A DNA stretch of 7,725 nucleotides, taken from NCBI GenBank assembly GCA_021846485.1, contig JAJZWW010000143.1, positions 1-7,725 of the forward strand. Reading direction: 5' to 3'. Shown here in pieces: positions 6,101 to 7,725 of this stretch; positions within the stretch are counted from its first letter, which is position 1; every line of letters begins with the position of its first letter. The notes under the pieces are model-generated. The model was given only the letters and a program-made list of their open reading frames with translations, ran no database searches and had not been told where the DNA came from. The translations under genes were made by a program, and so were the position numbers. The stretch comes from Actinomycetes bacterium. GTDB lineage: Bacteria; Actinomycetota; Acidimicrobiia; Acidimicrobiales; Palsa-688.

Positions 6101-6334
6101 CATGTGGCCACCCTGGTAGGAGCTGATCGCGATGGCGTCGGCGTCCTCTTGGACCGCCGCGGTCACCACCTCGTAGACCGAGCGGTCGTGGCCCAGGTGG
6201 ACGACCTCCGCGCCCTGGCGCTGCAGGAGCCGGCGCATGATGTTGATCGCTGCGTCGTGGCCGTCGAAAAGGCTCGCGGCGGTGACGAAGCGGATCGGTC
6301 GGGACGGGACGTGCAGGGGCGAGGAGGCGCTCAC
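3113..6334 (-). CDS. icmF: Fused isobutyryl-CoA mutase IcmF (B12 domain, G-protein chaperone, mutase)
   Basis: A 1073-residue adenosylcobalamin-dependent enzyme that interconverts isobutyryl-CoA and n-butyryl-CoA by a radical carbon-skeleton rearrangement (valine and fatty-acid metabolism). It carries its own GTPase for cofactor loading and repair. Domain order is that of IcmF. Residues about 13-145 are the B12-binding domain (DGHDAAIN, with His26 as lower axial ligand). About 200-410 form the MeaB-like G domain (Walker A GTGGAGKS 206-213, DPTRRKGGGALLGDRIRM 239-256, ETPGIGQGD 300-308, NKYD 347-350). An Ala-rich helical linker spans about 440-510, then the TIM-barrel mutase from about 535 to 1010 (SISGYH with His760, FFFSNGMDAEY, KYHIQTSGRSLHAQE), then a C-terminal tail. 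Phe578 (RMFAG) and Gln722 (GQNTC), 144 residues apart, match from memory the Phe/Gln pair that marks isobutyryl rather than methylmalonyl specificity. The start is GTG 6332-6334; it leaves the normal short N-terminal lead before the first strand. The frame is intact and full length. Confidence 0.95.
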   Translation of the reverse strand: MSASSPLHVPSRPIRFVTAASLFDGHDAAINIMRRLLQRQGAEVVHLGHDRSVYEVVTAAVQEDADAIAISSYQGGHMEYFRYLVDRLRAEGRPWVRVYGGGGGVIVAEEVAALQDYGVARIFSPGDGQRLGLERMVNSMLEECDRAGRPPLADEEWERLPAWDGGALARVVTAVVEGTLGEARLSAVRSAGSAAAPHSPVLGVTGTGGAGKSSLTDELLHRLRVDQEDKPRVAIVAVDPTRRKGGGALLGDRIRMGSIDSPRVWFRSLATRGSASELPASLADVAAAARAAGADLVVVETPGIGQGDAGIVGIADVSLYVMTPEFGAAMQLEKIDMLEAADAVAVNKYDRRGGADALREVRRQLARDPARAGTPREELPVWGTVASRFNDDGVTSLYQHLRGLLAERGMPLGPGVLPAVSTKVSSLHAAVVPPARSRYLAEIAATVRRYHAHSGELAAAARRRQQAREVAAALESSGATEAAAAAAALAAGADAALDEPSRAALAAWPDTVSRYRDDEANHRETLAGSRVPKVALPGFADEGDLLGWLRAENLPGAFPFTGGVFAFKRSDEDPIRMFAGEGDPARTNRRFHLLSEGQPAVRLSTAFDSVTLYGRDPDPRPDVYGKIGNAGVSVATLDDMKDLYAGFDLLAPNTSVSMTINGPAPTVLAMFLVTATDQAVEHFAVEHGRPPSAEEEADLRADALRRVRGTVQADILKEDQGQNTCIFSTDFSLKLMGDVQEWFVSHQVRHFYSASISGYHIAEAGANPISQLAFTLANGFTFVEAYLARGMAIDDFAPNLSFFFSNGMDAEYTVLGRVARRIWAVAMRERYGASERSQKLKYHIQTSGRSLHAQEMAFNDIRTTLQALCAIYDNANSLHTNAYDEAVTTPTAASVRRAMAIQMIITKEWGLAANENPLQGSYVVEQLTREVEAAVLDEMDRISERGGVLGAMESGYQRGRVQDESMLYEARKHDGSLPIVGVNTFRHPEGEPVEQGLPLARSTEEEKQSQLRRLEAFKARNAGERPAALARLREAALAGDNVFEVLMGTVRVCTLGEITACLFEAGGRYRRSI

Positions 6335-6340
6335 GACCCC

Positions 6341-6346
6341 ATGCTA
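6341..6346 (-). promoter_or_regulatory. Possible -10 box of icmF, leaderless geometry
   Basis: On the minus strand TAGCAT (TANNNT) is followed by GGGGTC and then the GTG start at 6334, again six bases from box to start codon. This would give a leaderless transcript. The GGGG could alternatively act as a weak, too-close ribosome site. The 14-bp palindrome overlaps the upstream part of this box. Confidence 0.4.
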
Positions 6347-6357
6347 GGACGTCCTAG
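6344..6357. promoter_or_regulatory. 14-bp perfect palindrome, candidate repressor operator of icmF
   Basis: CTAGGACGTCCTAG is a perfect 14-bp dyad lying 10 bp upstream of the icmF GTG and overlapping its presumed -10 box by three bases. Position and symmetry fit a dimeric repressor (for example TetR-like) that would block transcription of icmF. No regulator gene is in the window, so the identity of the protein is unknown. Confidence 0.55.
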
Positions 6358-6372
6358 TAAGCTGCGGATGGC

Positions 6373-6415
6373 CCGGCCAGTCGGGGATGGCCGGCGGACC
6401 AGCCCCCCGTCGGGG
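6373..6415 (-). terminator. GC-rich hairpins downstream of the hydrolase gene
   Basis: In the 99-nt gap between the hydrolase stop and icmF, CCGGCCA (6373-6379) pairs perfectly with TGGCCGG (6388-6394) around an 8-nt loop. CCCC (6405-6408) can also pair with GGGG (6412-6415). They may attenuate or end the upstream transcript before the icmF promoter. There is no T-tract, so the call rests on stem strength and location. Confidence 0.35.
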
Positions 6416-6433
6416 CAGCCTCCCCGGTTGGGC

Positions 6434-7099
6434 TCAGTGGCCGCGGGCGATCCACTCCTGCAGGTGCGGGGCCTCGTCGCCGATGGTGGTGTCCTCCCCG
6501 TGGCCGGTGTGCACGACGGTCCCGGGGGGCAGGCCCAGCAGCCGAGACCGGATCGACTCGACGATCGTCGGAAAGTCCGACCAGGACCGCCCCGTCGCCC
6601 CCGGCCCACCGCGAAAGAGGGTGTCCCCGGAGAAGACCACGTCCCGGTCGGCGAGGTGCAAGCACACCCCGCCGGGGGAGTGCCCGGGGGTGTGCAAGAC
6701 CCGCAGGTGGGCGGCGCCGGCGTCGATCACCTGTCCGTCCGCCAAGGCGAGGTCGGGGCTGCGATCGGGGTGCACCAAATCCCACAGCATCCGGTCGTCG
6801 GGATGGATCGCCACCGGGGCTCCGAGCCGGTCGGCGAGCTCGACGGCCGCGTTCACGTGGTCGTTGTGGCCGTGGGTGCAGACGATCGCGAGGGCCCGGC
6901 GGCCGCCCACCGCGGCGGCGATGGCGCCGGCGTCGTGAGCCGCGTCGACGACCACCACCCGCTCGGCGTCGCCGACCACCCACACGTTGTTGTCCACGTC
7001 GAAGTCCTGGCCGTCGATGGAGAACACCCCGGAGGTGACGACCCGTTCGACGCCGAGGCCAGCCCCGCCCAGCCCCCGGGGAGCTCCCGGAGCGGTCAA
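6434..7099 (-). CDS. Metallo-beta-lactamase-fold hydrolase, partner of the mycothiol-dependent formaldehyde dehydrogenase
   Basis: A 221-residue cytosolic zinc hydrolase of the glyoxalase II-like branch. Ligands are visible: THGHNDH (His76, His78, Asp80, His81), HTPGHSPGG (His140), FSGDTLF (Asp159) and HTGHGEDT (His200). In actinobacteria genes of this type sit directly after mscR (for example Rv2259-Rv2260 in Mycobacterium tuberculosis, from memory). A role in hydrolysing S-formylmycothiol to formate and mycothiol has been suggested; the context here agrees, but the sequence does not prove the substrate. The start is TTG 7097-7099, sharing TTGA with the TGA of the upstream gene (7096-7098). 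No better ATG or GTG precedes the conserved VERVVTSGVFSIDG strand, and coupled translation is likely. GTG at the VFSIDG valine is possible but would cut into the fold. The frame is complete and no membrane segment is visible. Confidence 0.85.
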   Translation of the reverse strand: MTAPGAPRGLGGAGLGVERVVTSGVFSIDGQDFDVDNNVWVVGDAERVVVVDAAHDAGAIAAAVGGRRALAIVCTHGHNDHVNAAVELADRLGAPVAIHPDDRMLWDLVHPDRSPDLALADGQVIDAGAAHLRVLHTPGHSPGGVCLHLADRDVVFSGDTLFRGGPGATGRSWSDFPTIVESIRSRLLGLPPGTVVHTGHGEDTTIGDEAPHLQEWIARGH

Positions 7100-7725
7100 A
7101 GCACGACCACCGAGCGGAGCACTTCGCCGCGCTGCATCCGCCCGAATGCATCCTCCACCCCGTCCAGGCCGATGGTCTCGGACACGAAGCCGTCAAGGTC
7201 CAGCCGGCCCGACAGGTACAGCTCGATGAGCGCGGGGAAATCCCTGGAAGGCAGGCAGTCGCCGTACCAGGACGACTTGAGCGCCCCGCCCCGGCCGAAC
7301 AGCTCGATCAGCGACAGCTCGACGGTCGCCTCCGGGGTGGGCACCCCGACCTGCACGAGCGTGCCGGCGTGGTCGCGGGCGAAGAACGCCTGCCGGTAGG
7401 TCTCCGGCCGGCCGACCGCCTCGATCACCACGTCGGCCCCGAAGCCGTCGGTGAGGGCGCGGACAGCCTCGACCACGTCGCCGGCCGTGGCGTCGACGGT
7501 GTGGGTCGCCCCGAAACGCCGAGCCCACTCGAGCTTGCGGGGGTCGAGGTCCACCGCGATGATCCGCCGGGCCCCGGCGAGCGCAGAAGCGGCGATCGCC
7601 GCGTCGCCCACCCCGCCGCAGCCGATCACCGCCACGGTGTCGCCCCTCCCCACCCCTCCGGTGTTGGCGGCAGCCCCGAAGCCGGCCATGATCCCGCAGC
7701 CGATGAGGCCGGCGGCCTCGGGGCG
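7096..7725 (-). CDS. mscR: S-(hydroxymethyl)mycothiol dehydrogenase-like zinc alcohol dehydrogenase, C-terminal 209 residues
   Basis: This is the C-terminal part of a medium-chain dehydrogenase; about 150 residues, including the catalytic zinc domain, lie beyond the right edge. MscR oxidises S-(hydroxymethyl)mycothiol, the adduct of formaldehyde and mycothiol, to S-formylmycothiol with NAD, and also reduces S-nitrosomycothiol. The visible part has the Rossmann fold: GCGGVGDAAI (glycines at fragment residues 35, 37, 38 and 40) and Asp59 ending the second strand (AVDLDPRK), which favours NAD over NADP. Later blocks GADVVIEAVGRPETY, FFARDHAGTLVQVGVPTP, ALKSSWYGDCLPSRDFP and the end GEVLRSVVVL follow the mycobacterial MscR sequence closely as I remember it, more so than generic alcohol dehydrogenases. 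The frame stays open to 7725 (RPEAAGLIGCGIMAG). The downstream hydrolase gene overlaps its stop. S-nitrosothiol reductase activity cannot be judged here. Confidence 0.85.
   Translation of the reverse strand, partial: RPEAAGLIGCGIMAGFGAAANTGGVGRGDTVAVIGCGGVGDAAIAASALAGARRIIAVDLDPRKLEWARRFGATHTVDATAGDVVEAVRALTDGFGADVVIEAVGRPETYRQAFFARDHAGTLVQVGVPTPEATVELSLIELFGRGGALKSSWYGDCLPSRDFPALIELYLSGRLDLDGFVSETIGLDGVEDAFGRMQRGEVLRSVVVL

Noticed and set aside
4559..7399. A 946-codon open frame on the plus strand opposite icmF, the hydrolase and mscR
   Set aside because: It is antisense to three well-supported genes. Its translation is Gly/Arg/Pro/His-rich with no recognisable domain, as expected of an antisense frame in high-GC coding DNA.
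1..7725. CRISPR array, tRNA, rRNA or riboswitch (including a cobalamin riboswitch before the B12 enzyme)
   Set aside because: There is no regularly spaced repeat, no tRNA-like cloverleaf, and no room or conserved B12-box sequence in the 99-nt icmF leader.

Overview
The window is high-GC DNA from an actinobacterium or close relative. The GC bias, the GTG/TTG starts, the start-proximal -10 boxes and especially a mycothiol-dependent formaldehyde dehydrogenase (mycothiol is an actinobacterial thiol) all point that way. I cannot name the genus.

Left third (1 to about 2000): the decayed remains of an IS607-family insertion sequence on the minus strand. The serine recombinase gene tnpA has a nonsense codon near its start, a frame break caused by a 17-bp tandem duplication, and a garbled C-terminal stretch. 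The tnpB gene, which encodes the RNA-guided nuclease, starts in an ATGA overlap with tnpA. It has lost an internal segment, with a frame change near 856. Its 3' end is intact and holds nested inverted repeats of the kind expected where an omega RNA (reRNA) scaffold overlaps tnpB. The guide end lies beyond the left edge.

Middle (2001-3112): next to the presumed IS end lies a plus-strand remnant resembling the C-terminus of mycothiol-dependent maleylpyruvate-isomerase/DinB-like proteins, with one frame break. It is followed by an apparently intact vapB-vapC toxin-antitoxin pair, which looks leaderless. A non-coding stretch with a large bipartite inverted repeat separates vapC from the convergent icmF.

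Right part (3113-7725, all minus strand): a conserved metabolic block. It reads mscR-like dehydrogenase (truncated by the right edge), then a metallo-beta-lactamase-fold hydrolase coupled through a TTGA overlap, then a 99-nt gap, then icmF. IcmF is an adenosylcobalamin-dependent isobutyryl-CoA mutase fused to its own G-protein chaperone. The first two genes fit mycothiol-dependent formaldehyde oxidation followed by a thioester-hydrolase-like enzyme. IcmF interconverts isobutyryl-CoA and n-butyryl-CoA. A perfect 14-bp palindrome over the presumed -10 box of icmF suggests that icmF is separately controlled.

I see no CRISPR array, tRNA or rRNA. I found no clearly new system. The most worthwhile leads are the RNA-like fold retained at the end of the dead tnpB, the icmF operator, and the shared leaderless promoter geometry.
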